Source: Bacillota bacterium (GTDB lineage: Bacteria; Bacillota; Clostridia; Christensenellales; SZUA-584). From it: DNA of 64,000 bases. The notes beneath the pieces are model-generated. The model was not told the DNA's origin. It worked only from the letters and a program-made list of their open reading frames with translations, and did no database searches. How positions within the stretch are numbered: position 1 is the stretch's first letter; the number at the start of each line of letters is the position of its first letter. Of this stretch, positions 26,101 to 33,407 are shown in pieces. Made by a program: the position numbers and the translations under genes. Location: the NCBI GenBank assembly GCA_023436115.1, contig JAEZKQ010000003.1, positions 41,929 through 105,928 of the forward strand, read 5' to 3'.

Positions 26101-26491
26101 TCTGCGCAAAGTCTACGCGGCATACTGGATCATCATCGGGGAGCTGTTCTGTATTTCTTTCATTATCGGCTCGGCCTACATCGCGCCGGATACGCTCCGG
26201 TCCATCATACAGATCTTTGGGATTATCGGTGTTGTCTTCATACCCGTTATCACGTATCTCTTCTACCGTTGGCTCAAAAAAGACAATGCCACTGCCAGTG
26301 ACGAACTGGAGCAGATGGTGCTGCTCAAAGCCTTCGCGCTCACGGGCCTAGTCTCGCTGTCCTTAATACCCTTCCTGCTGCTGCTTTCCTGTATCTTTTC
26401 GCAGGTAGCCGGATATCTCGTGTTTGGGTATACGGTAATCATCGGCGGCACATTTAAAACAACCACATTTATTCTATATAAAAAATATTAA
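26084..26491 (+). CDS. Four-helix membrane protein of the XRE/ABC operon
   Basis: The start is the ATG at 26084 (MIKRNNLRKVYAAYWIIIGE), inside the end of the regulator gene, with GAGGGTGACAAAA upstream. The 135-residue protein has four membrane helices (about 11-31, 37-58, 83-103 and 108-128) and a charged middle loop (KKDNATASDELEQMVLLKA). Small membrane proteins of this kind often sit between an XRE repressor and an ABC transporter in Bacillota. I do not know the exact function, and a sensing role is only a guess. The next gene begins 14 bp later. Confidence 0.7.
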   Translation: MIKRNNLRKVYAAYWIIIGELFCISFIIGSAYIAPDTLRSIIQIFGIIGVVFIPVITYLFYRWLKKDNATASDELEQMVLLKAFALTGLVSLSLIPFLLLLSCIFSQVAGYLVFGYTVIIGGTFKTTTFILYKKY

Positions 26492-26505
26492 AGGAGGTGT
26501 CCATC

Positions 26506-27396
26506 ATGTCTGTGGTGATTCAAACGACGAATCTGACAAAAAGCTACGGCAAAAACAGAGGTATCAGCGATGTCAACATCTCGGTGAACGCAGGTGAGGT
26601 GTATGGCTTCATCGGCCCCAACGGCGCGGGCAAATCCACCATGATCAAAACGCTGCTCAATCTGCTTTTCCCCACCGGCGGCAGCGCGACGGTATTCGGT
26701 CAGGACTGCGTGAAAGACTCACGCCAGATCAAGACGCAAACAGCCTATGTGCCCTGCGAGGTCAACTACTATGACGAGCTCACCGTACAGGCGTTGCTCG
26801 ACTACTCGGACAGCTTCTATGCGCAGGCCGACAAGGCCTATACGCAAGGCTGGATGCAGCGTTTTGAACTGGAACCCAAAAAGAAAATACGTGAGCTGTC
26901 GTCGGGCAACAAAAAGAAAGTGGCTCTGGTGGCCGCGCTGGCAGCCCGTCCCAGGCTGCTGATACTCGACGAACCCACAAACGGCCTCGATCCGCTGATG
27001 CGCCAAACGCTGTTTGATGCCCTGCGGGAGCAGCAAGCCGCCGGATGTACCGTGTTTCTCTCCAGCCACAACTTGGATGAGGTGCAAAGCTTATGCGACC
27101 GTGTGGCCATCATACGCGAAGGCAAAATCATCGACGTGAAAACGTTGGGCGAGCTTTCATCGGAAAAAGCCAAGAAGGTGACAGTGGTGGGCACTGCGCT
27201 GCCCGAGCAGTTTAACAGCGATGCGTATAAAATCGTGTCCCACAGCCGCAACCACATTGTGTTTACCTACCACAGCACCGACATGGGTGCGCTTTTGCGG
27301 CAGCTTCAGGCCATGAACGCGGACGATTTTTTGGTGGAGGATATTAAACTTTCGGATATTTTTATGTCGTACTACAATGAAGGAGGTGCGGTATGA
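26506..27396 (+). CDS. ABC transporter ATP-binding protein
   Basis: The start is the ATG at 26506 (MSVVIQTTNLTKSYGKNRG), 8 nt after AAAGGAGG; a GTG three codons earlier is less likely. The 296 residues contain Walker A GPNGAGKST, signature LSSGNKKKVALVAALA and Walker B LLILDEPTNGLD, with switch His in LSSHNLDEV. A C-terminal regulatory part (about 215-296) ends in a DIFMSYY motif, as in bacitracin-export-like ATPases. Stop and start overlap with the permease gene (ATGA). It drives the exporter with the next gene. Confidence 0.9.
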   Translation: MSVVIQTTNLTKSYGKNRGISDVNISVNAGEVYGFIGPNGAGKSTMIKTLLNLLFPTGGSATVFGQDCVKDSRQIKTQTAYVPCEVNYYDELTVQALLDYSDSFYAQADKAYTQGWMQRFELEPKKKIRELSSGNKKKVALVAALAARPRLLILDEPTNGLDPLMRQTLFDALREQQAAGCTVFLSSHNLDEVQSLCDRVAIIREGKIIDVKTLGELSSEKAKKVTVVGTALPEQFNSDAYKIVSHSRNHIVFTYHSTDMGALLRQLQAMNADDFLVEDIKLSDIFMSYYNEGGAV

Positions 27397-28205
27397 ACAT
27401 TTTCAAAATGGAGTTTCGGCGCAATCTTAAATCGCTGCTGATATGGTCTGCCGTCAGCGCCGCCATCACCGTGTTATTAACGCTGCTGTACCCCAGCATG
27501 ATAAATTCGGATATGCTGGCGCTCATGAACGCGAAAATTGCGGCTTTGCCCAAAGAGCTTGTGGAGTCTTTTAACCTCTCGGGCGAGGATATCCGCTATT
27601 TCCCCAGCTTCTTTGCCTACTTCTTCCAGTTTGTGCTGATGGCCGCCTGCATTTACGGCGCACAGACGGGCCTCACCGCGCTGACTAAGGAAGAGAGCGA
27701 AGGCACCATCGAGTTCCTTTACGCCAAACCGACAAGCCGCCCTCAGATCGTGACGGCCAAGCTATCCGCAGCGTTTGCGGGATACTTATGCTACTTTGCG
27801 GTGATCGGTCTCTTCAGTGTGATTGCGGGCATGGCCGTGCGTCCCGAGAATCTCGACCTTAATGAAATGATCACGGCGGTTAAATCCGTGGTGCTGGGCG
27901 GTATGCTGGCCGGATTTACGTATCTGTTCTTAGGCTTTCTGGTTTCGGTGCTGCTGCGGCGCGCCAAACACGCCGCTTCGCTTGCCGTGATGCTGTTCTT
28001 CGGCACATACATCATCGGCAGTATTCCTAAGTTCACAGGCGTGCTGGATTTCTTAAAATGGGTCTCCCCCATGAATTACTTTCAGCCCAATAACATCGTG
28101 GCAAGCGGCATCGACGGTCTCAATGTGCTGATAGCCGTGCTCATCATGGCTGTTTCCGCCGCCGTGACCTACATCCTTTACCGCAAGAGAGATTTCTACG
28201 TTTAG
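27393..28205 (+). CDS. ABC-2 family permease
   Basis: This 270-residue, six-helix permease begins MNIFKMEFRRNLKSLLIWSA, and its first outer loop (ALPKELVESFNLSGEDI) resembles the bacitracin/antibiotic-export group. The segment TKEESEGTIEFLYAKPTSRPQIVTAKL is the coupling helix that touches the ATPase. Its start overlaps the ATPase stop. It ends the XRE operon, and a hairpin terminator lies about 200 bp later. The substrate is probably a peptide or lipid-acting compound, by analogy only. Confidence 0.85.
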   Translation: MNIFKMEFRRNLKSLLIWSAVSAAITVLLTLLYPSMINSDMLALMNAKIAALPKELVESFNLSGEDIRYFPSFFAYFFQFVLMAACIYGAQTGLTALTKEESEGTIEFLYAKPTSRPQIVTAKLSAAFAGYLCYFAVIGLFSVIAGMAVRPENLDLNEMITAVKSVVLGGMLAGFTYLFLGFLVSVLLRRAKHAASLAVMLFFGTYIIGSIPKFTGVLDFLKWVSPMNYFQPNNIVASGIDGLNVLIAVLIMAVSAAVTYILYRKRDFYV

Positions 28206-28404
28206 CCATTAATGGAGAGTGTTAAATAATTCGTGGGCAAGACGGGCTATGATTACCCCAAAAAGCATCACTTTTAGGGGACCCCATCCCCGCGAAGCCC
28301 ACACTTTGCGGTTTTGCGCAGTTTCGAGCATGGCGAGGAACAAGGCGAAGCGAACAAAACCTGTAAACTGGCGGAAAACTGAAGGTTTTTCGACAAAGCT
28401 CTAC
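28206..28404. repeat. Intergenic GC-rich element of unknown type
   Basis: The 200 bp after the permease are GC-rich and hold small palindromes (AGGGGACCCCATCCCC near 28277) and a patchy stretch (GCGAGGAACAAGGCGAAGCG) that looks like a fossil repeat or coding fragment. Two short open frames on both strands lack ribosome sites. I cannot name it. Confidence 0.35.
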
Positions 28405-28432
28405 AAGAGCGTCAGTGATGGCGCTCTTTTCT
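28405..28432 (+). terminator. Rho-independent terminator
   Basis: AAGAGCG (28405-28411) pairs with CGCTCTT (28422-28428) around a 10-nt loop, followed by TTC. It would end transcripts from the permease operon. Confidence 0.6.
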
Positions 28433-28461
28433 TGTCCATTTTCACGCATGTCGTGTATAAT
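28432..28461 (+). promoter_or_regulatory. Promoter of the YbaK gene
   Basis: TTGTCC (28432-28437) and TATAAT (28456-28461) are separated by 18 nt, 33 bp before the ATG at 28495. Confidence 0.6.
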
Positions 28462-28494
28462 TAGCTAAGAAAGTTTCAAATCGGAGGAAGGAAC

Positions 28495-28974
28495 ATGGCC
28501 ATTCCTAAGACCAACGCCATGCGCATACTCGACAGCACCGGAGTCTCCTATGGTCAGCTCAGCTACGAGAGCAACGGTTTTTTAGACGGCGTTTCCGTCG
28601 CGCATAAAATCGGCAAAGACCCCGCGCAGGTATTTAAAACCCTGGTGGCTCAAGGCACCAGCCGCGATTATTATGTGTTCATCATACCCGTGGCTGAAGA
28701 GCTGGACTTAAAAGCCGCCGCCAAAGCCGTGGGCGAAAAGTCGGTGGAGATGATCAAGGTGGCTGATATCACCAAAGTCACGGGATACATACGCGGCGGA
28801 TGTTCGCCCATCGGCATGAAAAAGACGTTTCGCACGGTGATCGACGAAACATGTTATCTGCACGATACCGTGATATTCAGCGCAGGCAAGATCGGCATGC
28901 AGATCGAGCTGCCACCCGAAGACCTGATACGCATCGTGCCCTGCGAGGTCGCCGCCGTCACCGTGGCGCCATAG
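28495..28974 (+). CDS. ybaK: Cys-tRNA(Pro)/Cys-tRNA(Cys) deacylase YbaK
   Basis: The 159-residue protein has the YbaK/EbsC fold. Conserved blocks are AHKIGKDPAQVFKTLV, DYYVFIIPVAEELDLKAAAKA and the GYIRGGCSPIGMKK loop that holds substrate. YbaK hydrolyses Cys wrongly charged on tRNA(Pro), so it proofreads translation. GGAGGAAGGAAC precedes the ATG. The next gene starts 13 bp after the stop, so the two probably share a message, though no functional link is known. Length matches the family. Confidence 0.93.
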   Translation: MAIPKTNAMRILDSTGVSYGQLSYESNGFLDGVSVAHKIGKDPAQVFKTLVAQGTSRDYYVFIIPVAEELDLKAAAKAVGEKSVEMIKVADITKVTGYIRGGCSPIGMKKTFRTVIDETCYLHDTVIFSAGKIGMQIELPPEDLIRIVPCEVAAVTVAP

Positions 28975-28987
28975 AAAGGAAACCGCC

Positions 28988-30169
28988 TTGATTGAGAAAA
29001 TGAAGCTGTCGCTGCAATCGCTCGTGATATTTCGCGGGTTGCTGCGCGACGATGTGTTTATCAGACTATCCGAGCTGCTGGATTCAGATGCCCTGCCGCT
29101 GACCGACAAGGTTTCACGCTATGCTGACTTTGCGGCGGCGCTGTTTGCACATGGCGGCAGCCTGACCGACTACGTGTGGGAGCGCGTGGCCGAAGATGAT
29201 AACATCTATGTGCAAAAATGTGCCCAAAGGCTTTCCATCGACAAAACGCTGACCGAATGCCTTGAGCACGAGCTTCGCGCTCTGCAAGAGCTGTCTTTGC
29301 TGACTTCTTCCCGGCTTAAAGCGCATATCGGCTACGAAGGCTACCTGCCCGATTGGCAGAACAGCACGATAGACTTTTCCGCCGCGTATGCGCGCCATTT
29401 AGACAACCTTGCCACAGACGGCTACGGCATTTATGCCAAAAACCGTATGCTGCGCGTTCACAACGGCGCGATCGTGCCCGTCAAATATCCCGACCCTGTA
29501 CGCCTTGCCGACCTTAAAGGATACGAACGGCAAAAAAAGCTGATCGTAGGCAACACGCTGGCGCTGCTGCGCGGTCAGCCCGCGGCCAACGCGCTGCTTT
29601 ACGGCGATGCGGGTACAGGCAAATCGTCCACGGTCAAGGCCATTGTCAACGAGTATTACGCAAGTGGCCTCCGGCTCGTCGAGATACCCAAAAGCCGCTT
29701 TGGCGACATCCCCGCCGTCGCCGAAACGCTGAGCACCAATCCGCTCAAATTCATACTCTTCATCGACGACTTATCGTTCACACAGCAGAACGACGATTTC
29801 AACGCGCTCAAGGCCGTGCTGGAGGGCTCGGTTTCCGCCAAGGCCACCAACATCGTCATCTATGCCACCAGCAACCGGCGGCACATGGTCAAGGAGCTGT
29901 TCTCCGACCGCGAGGGCGACGACATTCACCGCAACGAGACCATACAGGAGCTTACCTCCCTCTCTCATCGTTTCGGGCTTACCGTGGGCTTTTTCAAGCC
30001 GGACAAAAAGGCGTATCTGGATATCGTTCACGCGCTCAAAGACGAATACGGCATACAGATGGACGACGCGCAGCTTGACCTTGAAGCCGAGCGTTTTGCG
30101 AGCGCCGGGCGTTCGCCGCGTATGGCGCGTCAGTTCATCGACATGCTGCGAAGAACCAGCGGCGAGTAA
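28988..30169 (+). CDS. DUF815 family AAA ATPase
   Basis: The start is a TTG at 28988, 7 nt after AAAGGA; an ATG at 29000 is too far from the site. The 393-residue protein has Walker A YGDAGTGKSSTVKAI, Walker B ILFIDDLSF, a sensor-1-like VIYATSNRRH and the DUF815 landmarks GYERQKKLIVGNT, HNGAIVPVKYPDP and the C-terminal AGRSPRMARQFI. DUF815 ATPases are common in Clostridia but their job is not defined; the AAA module suggests remodelling of a protein or nucleic-acid complex. It follows ybaK and precedes the RAYT gene. Confidence 0.9.
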   Translation: MIEKMKLSLQSLVIFRGLLRDDVFIRLSELLDSDALPLTDKVSRYADFAAALFAHGGSLTDYVWERVAEDDNIYVQKCAQRLSIDKTLTECLEHELRALQELSLLTSSRLKAHIGYEGYLPDWQNSTIDFSAAYARHLDNLATDGYGIYAKNRMLRVHNGAIVPVKYPDPVRLADLKGYERQKKLIVGNTLALLRGQPAANALLYGDAGTGKSSTVKAIVNEYYASGLRLVEIPKSRFGDIPAVAETLSTNPLKFILFIDDLSFTQQNDDFNALKAVLEGSVSAKATNIVIYATSNRRHMVKELFSDREGDDIHRNETIQELTSLSHRFGLTVGFFKPDKKAYLDIVHALKDEYGIQMDDAQLDLEAERFASAGRSPRMARQFIDMLRRTSGE

Positions 30170-30305
30170 CCTTTCAAAAAGAGCGGTGATTTCGTTGACG
30201 CAGCCCACACGCAAAAACAACCGTCTAAAGGAATATGATTACGCGCAAAACGGCGCTTATTTTGTGACCATTTGCACACACGAGCGGCGCAATTTCTTTT
30301 GGAAT

Positions 30306-30331
30306 GACGTAGGGGCGGCCTGTGGCCGCCC
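30306..30331 (+). repeat. REP palindrome inside the RAYT gene, forward
   Basis: GACGTAGGGGCGGCC TGT GGCCGCCC forms a 7-8 bp stem with a 3-nt loop, carrying the family head GTAGGGGCGG. It is translated in frame as VGAACGRPP, in a loop that varies between RAYT proteins. Confidence 0.85.
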
Positions 30332-30479
30332 GCCATGTATGCCCGGATTATCCAACATCGGTATGATCGCCGATCAGGAAATCAATCGCATCGCTGGATA
30401 TTATCAAGGTGTCGTTATCGAGAAATATGTTGTGATGCCCAATCACATCCATATGATTATCACATTGCAGAATGATGTC

Positions 30480-30504
30480 GGGCGACCTAAGGTCGCCCCT
30501 ACGG
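30480..30504 (-). repeat. REP palindrome inside the RAYT gene, reverse
   Basis: GGGCGACC TAA GGTCGCCC, followed by CTAC, is the family hairpin in inverse orientation (on the minus strand it reads GTAGGGGCGACC...). It is translated in frame as GRPKVAP. Confidence 0.85.
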
Positions 30505-30757
30505 TGTCCCGTATCGTTCAGCAGTTTAAAGGCGCTGTGTCAAAGCAGGCAGGTTTTTCCCTTTGGCAGCGTTCCTTCTATGACCATATCATACGCAATG
30601 AAGCCGAATACCGCGACGTTTGGCAATACATTGACACCAACCCATTAAAATGGGAGCTTAACGAATACCACATTAACGATACATGAATAGCGCTCACCGT
30701 ATGGGGCACAGCCCATCTTTTCGATTCGCAAAACCGCTTGTGATTATTTTCATACTA

Positions 30758-30785
30758 TTGACATATTATCTCATAAGAGTATACT
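30758..30785 (+). promoter_or_regulatory. Promoter of the lipoprotein gene
   Basis: TTGACA (30758-30763) and TATACT (30780-30785) are separated by 16 nt, 35 bp before the ATG at 30821. Confidence 0.65.
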
Positions 30786-30820
30786 GGCTGAGAAATACAA
30801 CATGAAAGGCATAAAAGGAA

Positions 30821-31402
30821 ATGAGAAAAACCTCACTGATCTTGACAGGCATTATGGTTATCGTTATGCTACTGACCGCATGCAACGCAGCCATCCCTGT
30901 GGCGAACGTCGTCGAGCCGTCAGCAACGCAAACCGCTGCCGCTGAATCTTCTGCGCCCGCCGTTGAGGAGGCCACACCGGTGGCGACGAGCGAACCGACC
31001 GAAACGACCCCGGCGGCAACAAGCACAGAAGCTCCGGCAGTCATTTCTGACACAAAAGACTATTTGTTGCATGGTCAAGAAGATAAAATTGAAGCTGAAA
31101 AACTGCATTGGAATGAAGTGTTCTTAAATCAGGTGGACATTCAGGCTGTTTATGATGAATACATAGCCGGAGGCGGAAAAGCCGACGACGTTTTAAGCTT
31201 TGCGCAATATCTTACTTAAAACGCGCCCGTTTCTGACAACTGGAAAGAGCTGTTTGAGGCCGATTTGCTGGCGCAATATGACGTGATGCCCAGCCGGTAT
31301 GAAGCTTTAGAAAATGAATATTATCAGGTTTACGTCACCATCGACGGCGAAGAAGTCCCCTATGTGGGTGTGAACGCCAGAACAGGTTATTTCCACGGAT
31401 GA
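30821..31402 (+). pseudogene. Lipoprotein gene with in-frame TAA
   Basis: The first 132 codons give a lipoprotein: a signal peptide with lipobox LLTAC (Cys21), a Thr/Ala/Pro/Glu-rich linker (about 25-70), then a domain with YLLHGQEDKIEAEKLHWNEVFL. TAA follows at 31217-31219, but the same frame continues for 60 codons (NAPVSDNWKELFEADLLAQYD ... GVNARTGYFHG) and ends at TGA 31400-31402. The continuation ends in a beta pattern like PepSY-type domains, so one protein of about 193 residues was broken by a nonsense change. A truncated product may still be made and anchored. The natural start has only a close AAGGAA site. Confidence 0.6.
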
Positions 31403-31430
31403 TGAAAAATAAATAACGAACAATACATCA

Positions 31431-31458
31431 AGCCTTCGGTAACCACCGAAGGCTTTTT
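31431..31458 (+). terminator. Rho-independent terminator after the lipoprotein gene
   Basis: AGCCTTCGGT (31431-31440) and ACCGAAGGCT (31444-31453) form a perfect 10-bp stem with a 3-nt loop, followed by TTTTT. Confidence 0.92.
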
Positions 31459-31461
31459 CGT

Positions 31462-31530
31462 TCCCCGTAGAGGCGGGTTTCCGCCGTGTGCCCTTTAGGG
31501 TATGGTCGCCCGCCTTCCGCCACCGACCGC
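31462..31530. repeat. GTAGGGGCGG-family palindromic repeat, long form
   Basis: CCCGTAGAGGCGGGTTTCCG...GTGTGCCCTTTAGGGTATGG...TCGCCCGCC shows the long form, with the inner CCCTTTAGGGTA dyad as in the copy at 6050-6100. The tail CTTCCGCCACCGACCG also occurs after the copy at 32.2 kb, so the repeat unit includes that 3' part. Confidence 0.8.
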
Positions 31531-31537
31531 CATGGCC

Positions 31538-31717
31538 TTATTTCATTTTATCAAGCTGTATCTCTCCATGCTCGTTTTCAAACTCGGCAATGCGCTTTTT
31601 GATAAGCTGTTCAATCTCTCTGTTTTTTGTGCGTCCTTCCGACTCAGCCACGTAAGCAAGCTTCTCCAACAAATACGGCTGAACTCTCAGCGTAAACCGC
31701 GACAGACTATCCTTCAT
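31538..31717 (-). CDS. Ribbon-helix-helix (Arc-type) DNA-binding protein
   Basis: This 59-residue frame starts at ATG 31717 with GAGGTGTCAGT upstream. It reads MKDSLSRFTLRVQPYLLEKL and continues AYVAESEGRTKNREIEQLI, the beta strand plus two helices of Arc/CopG repressors. It is read away from the DUF2493 gene at 31821, and the shared region holds repeated TGACGCA elements. It is therefore probably a repressor of itself and of the divergent gene. It could be one half of a toxin-antitoxin pair, but no toxin reads with it on this strand. Confidence 0.8.
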   Translation of the reverse strand: MKDSLSRFTLRVQPYLLEKLAYVAESEGRTKNREIEQLIKKRIAEFENEHGEIQLDKMK

Positions 31718-31739
31718 ACTGACACCTCATTAGCTTAGT

Positions 31740-31797
31740 ATTGACATAATAATAGCGTCAATATATACTCTTATAGGAATTATGACGCAGTTTTGAC
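31740..31797 (+). promoter_or_regulatory. Divergent promoter and operator region
   Basis: On the plus strand TTGACA (31741-31746), a 17-nt spacer and TATACT (31764-31769) make a strong promoter for the DUF2493 gene. An inverted repeat ATTGAC...GTCAAT (31740-31762) spans the -35. Two TGACGCA copies follow at 31782-31799, about where a ribbon-helix-helix protein would bind in tandem. Confidence 0.75.
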
Positions 31798-31820
31798 GCA
31801 TTCCATTTATGAGGTGTTTT

Positions 31821-32156
31821 ATGAGAGTATTAGTCATCGGGTCAAGAAGCTTGAAGGTGGATATATCAAAGTACATTCCCCCCGAAGCCACGGAGATCAT
31901 ATCGGGCGGCGCACATGGCATCGACAGCCTTGCGGAGCGCTGGGCAGACGAGCGCTATATCCCCAAGCTGATTATCCGGCCTGATTACGAAAAATACGGC
32001 AAAAGCGCCCCTTTGCGCCGCAACAAGGTAATGATCGAAATTGCGGACTACGTTGTCGCCGTTTGGGACGGGCAATCCACTGGCACGAAATCCTCCATCG
32101 ACTATGCGAAAAAAATAGGTAAGCCCATTGAAGTGTATACGGTACGCACCCCGTAG
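31821..32156 (+). CDS. DUF2493/SLOG family small nucleotide-binding-like protein
   Basis: The start is the ATG at 31821 (MRVLVIGSRSL), with GAGGTGTTTT upstream; 111 residues. The core has the Rossmann-like SLOG pattern: LVIGSR, then EIISGGAHGIDSLAERWA, then a DYVVAVWDGQSTGTKSSIDYAKK segment, all typical of the DUF2493 (YspA/cpYpsA-type) group. Relatives bind nucleotides or related ligands. The gene diverges from an Arc-type repressor and lies 225 bp upstream of the SIR2/DUF262 operon, separated by two REP palindromes. A joint role with those genes is possible but not shown. Confidence 0.85.
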   Translation: MRVLVIGSRSLKVDISKYIPPEATEIISGGAHGIDSLAERWADERYIPKLIIRPDYEKYGKSAPLRRNKVMIEIADYVVAVWDGQSTGTKSSIDYAKKIGKPIEVYTVRTP

Positions 32157-32230
32157 GGGCGGGTTTCAATGCCCGGCCGTTAACGCATCCCGTAGGGGCG
32201 GCTTATAGCCGCCCACCTTCCGCCACCGAC
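32147..32230. repeat. Two GTAGGGGCGG palindromes in tandem
   Basis: Copy 1 (about 32149-32183) is CCCCGTAGGGGCGGGTTTCA...GCCCGGCCGTTAACGCAT. Copy 2 (about 32189-32230) is CCCGTAGGGGCGGCTTATAG...CCGCCC, then CTTCCGCCACCGACCG. The first overlaps the end of the DUF2493 gene, and the pair separates it from the SIR2 gene. Confidence 0.85.
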
Positions 32231-32380
32231 CGATAAGTTTCACCCATTATACCAAAAATATGATATTTCCCGCTTTTTGTAGATTATTGGAATTATCTTA
32301 TGTATATTGGTAGATAATTGTAGTTTATTATGTTATAGTTAATTATATTTTTGAAATCAATATTTTCGAGGATAGCCAAT

Positions 32381-33406
32381 ATGGCAAACAAAACTTTTAT
32401 TATTCTTGGCAATGGCTTTTCAATTAGTCTTATTGAATCAATAAAATTAAACGATAAAATTGATCTTCGTAATTTATTTACAAAAGGAGATGAAGTTGTT
32501 TGGCCATTTAGCCACGATAAAGGCTTTCTGTCAAGGAAATTTTGTGAAAACCTGTGGACTTTAGGAGCCCGGCCAACAATGAGAACTGAGGAGAGCATTA
32601 ATTTTATTTCCAACTTAATAACATGCCTAAATGTCTTTAATACTGCTAGTATTAAAAATCCCGACTTTAGACAAAATACAACGAATATATATAGAGAAGC
32701 ACATAATGAATTATCTACATATTTAAAACATTTATTTATCCACTATAATTCATTAGTCTCAACAAAAGCTCTCCAAGGAATTATAGATAAATTGCCATTA
32801 ATCAACTATATTCAGAATATTATATCGTGCGGCGATGAAGTGATTGTTATTTCTTATAATTATGACATTTTTTTAGAAAGGCTATTACGGATAAAAAAAG
32901 TCCCATTTGGTCTTATAGGCTTTAATAATACTATAAACAAAAGTATAAAGCTCTTTAAGCCCCATGGATCAATAAGTTTCGTAACAAAAAGTCAGACTCC
33001 ATCTGGCAAAAACTTTACTATTAAGGACACATTTGATAGTATTGAGATGAATATTAGTGATTTAAAGCTAGATTATAATTTAATGGAGGACAGATCATTA
33101 ATTAATGCTATTATTCCTCCTGCCGGTGATGCTAATAGGCTTGCTCGAGGATGGGTAAAATATATAAGAACTACTCTCATGAAGGAAGTAAAATCTTCAT
33201 CTGATAAGGATAGTTTAATTATATATGGTACATCATACGATCATGTTGATAGAGTCGAAATTGATGAAATTATTACCGAGATTAATTCAGATGTAAATGC
33301 TATTTATGTGAATCCTTATCCGTCTTCAACTTTTGACTCAGTGCTGAGTAGTATATTTAAAAATTATACACAGCTTAAATCTGGAGAATGCTTATTAGGA
33401 GTATAG
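32381..33406 (+). CDS. SIR2-like protein, probable NAD-consuming effector
   Basis: The start is the ATG at 32381 (MANKTFIILGNGFSISL), with GAGGATAGCCAAT upstream; 341 residues. SIR2 landmarks are the N-terminal nucleotide loop ILGNGFS (residues 9-14), EVIVISYNYDIFLERLL with N150-Y151-D152, the LFKPHGSISF block with the catalytic-type H185-G186, and a C-terminal LIIYGTSYDHVDR...YVNP Rossmann strand. SIR2 domains in defence systems (for example DSR, ThsA, SPARSA) cleave NAD+ after a phage signal and stop growth. The gene is very AT-rich, unlike the GC-rich backbone. It is 1 bp upstream of the DUF262 gene, so the two form a single operon with its own terminator. Confidence 0.85.
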   Translation: MANKTFIILGNGFSISLIESIKLNDKIDLRNLFTKGDEVVWPFSHDKGFLSRKFCENLWTLGARPTMRTEESINFISNLITCLNVFNTASIKNPDFRQNTTNIYREAHNELSTYLKHLFIHYNSLVSTKALQGIIDKLPLINYIQNIISCGDEVIVISYNYDIFLERLLRIKKVPFGLIGFNNTINKSIKLFKPHGSISFVTKSQTPSGKNFTIKDTFDSIEMNISDLKLDYNLMEDRSLINAIIPPAGDANRLARGWVKYIRTTLMKEVKSSSDKDSLIIYGTSYDHVDRVEIDEIITEINSDVNAIYVNPYPSSTFDSVLSSIFKNYTQLKSGECLLGV

Positions 33407-33407
33407 T

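Larger units (their letters stand above)
30195..30686 (+). mobile_element. REP-associated tyrosine transposase (RAYT/TnpA-REP, Y1)
   Basis: Residues carry the single-strand HUH/Y1 transposase signature: YFVTICTHERRNFFW, then the HxH motif MPNHIHMIITL (H84, H86), then SFYDHIIRNEAEYRDVWQYI with catalytic Y129, then NPLKWELNEYH. The start is unclear: TTG at 30195 or GTG at 30186, both with only weak ribosome sites, so expression is likely low. RAYTs move or maintain REP palindromes. Here two such palindromes lie inside the gene itself, translated in variable loops (residues about 38-46 and 95-103). The gene overlaps no neighbour and begins 25 bp after the DUF815 gene. About 163 residues. Confidence 0.9.

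Noticed and set aside
29862..30194. Upstream extension of the RAYT frame
   Set aside because: It overlaps the DUF815 gene in a shifted frame. The RAYT homology begins only at about 30200.
30821..31402. Stop-codon recoding to explain in-frame TAG (18.27 kb) and TAA (31.22 kb)
   Set aside because: Two different stop codons are involved and other genes end normally in both. Simple mutation is the better reading.
32147..32230. Possible CRISPR array from repeated GTAGGGGCGG units
   Set aside because: Only two units, internally palindromic, with a conserved rather than unique spacer; they belong to the REP family.
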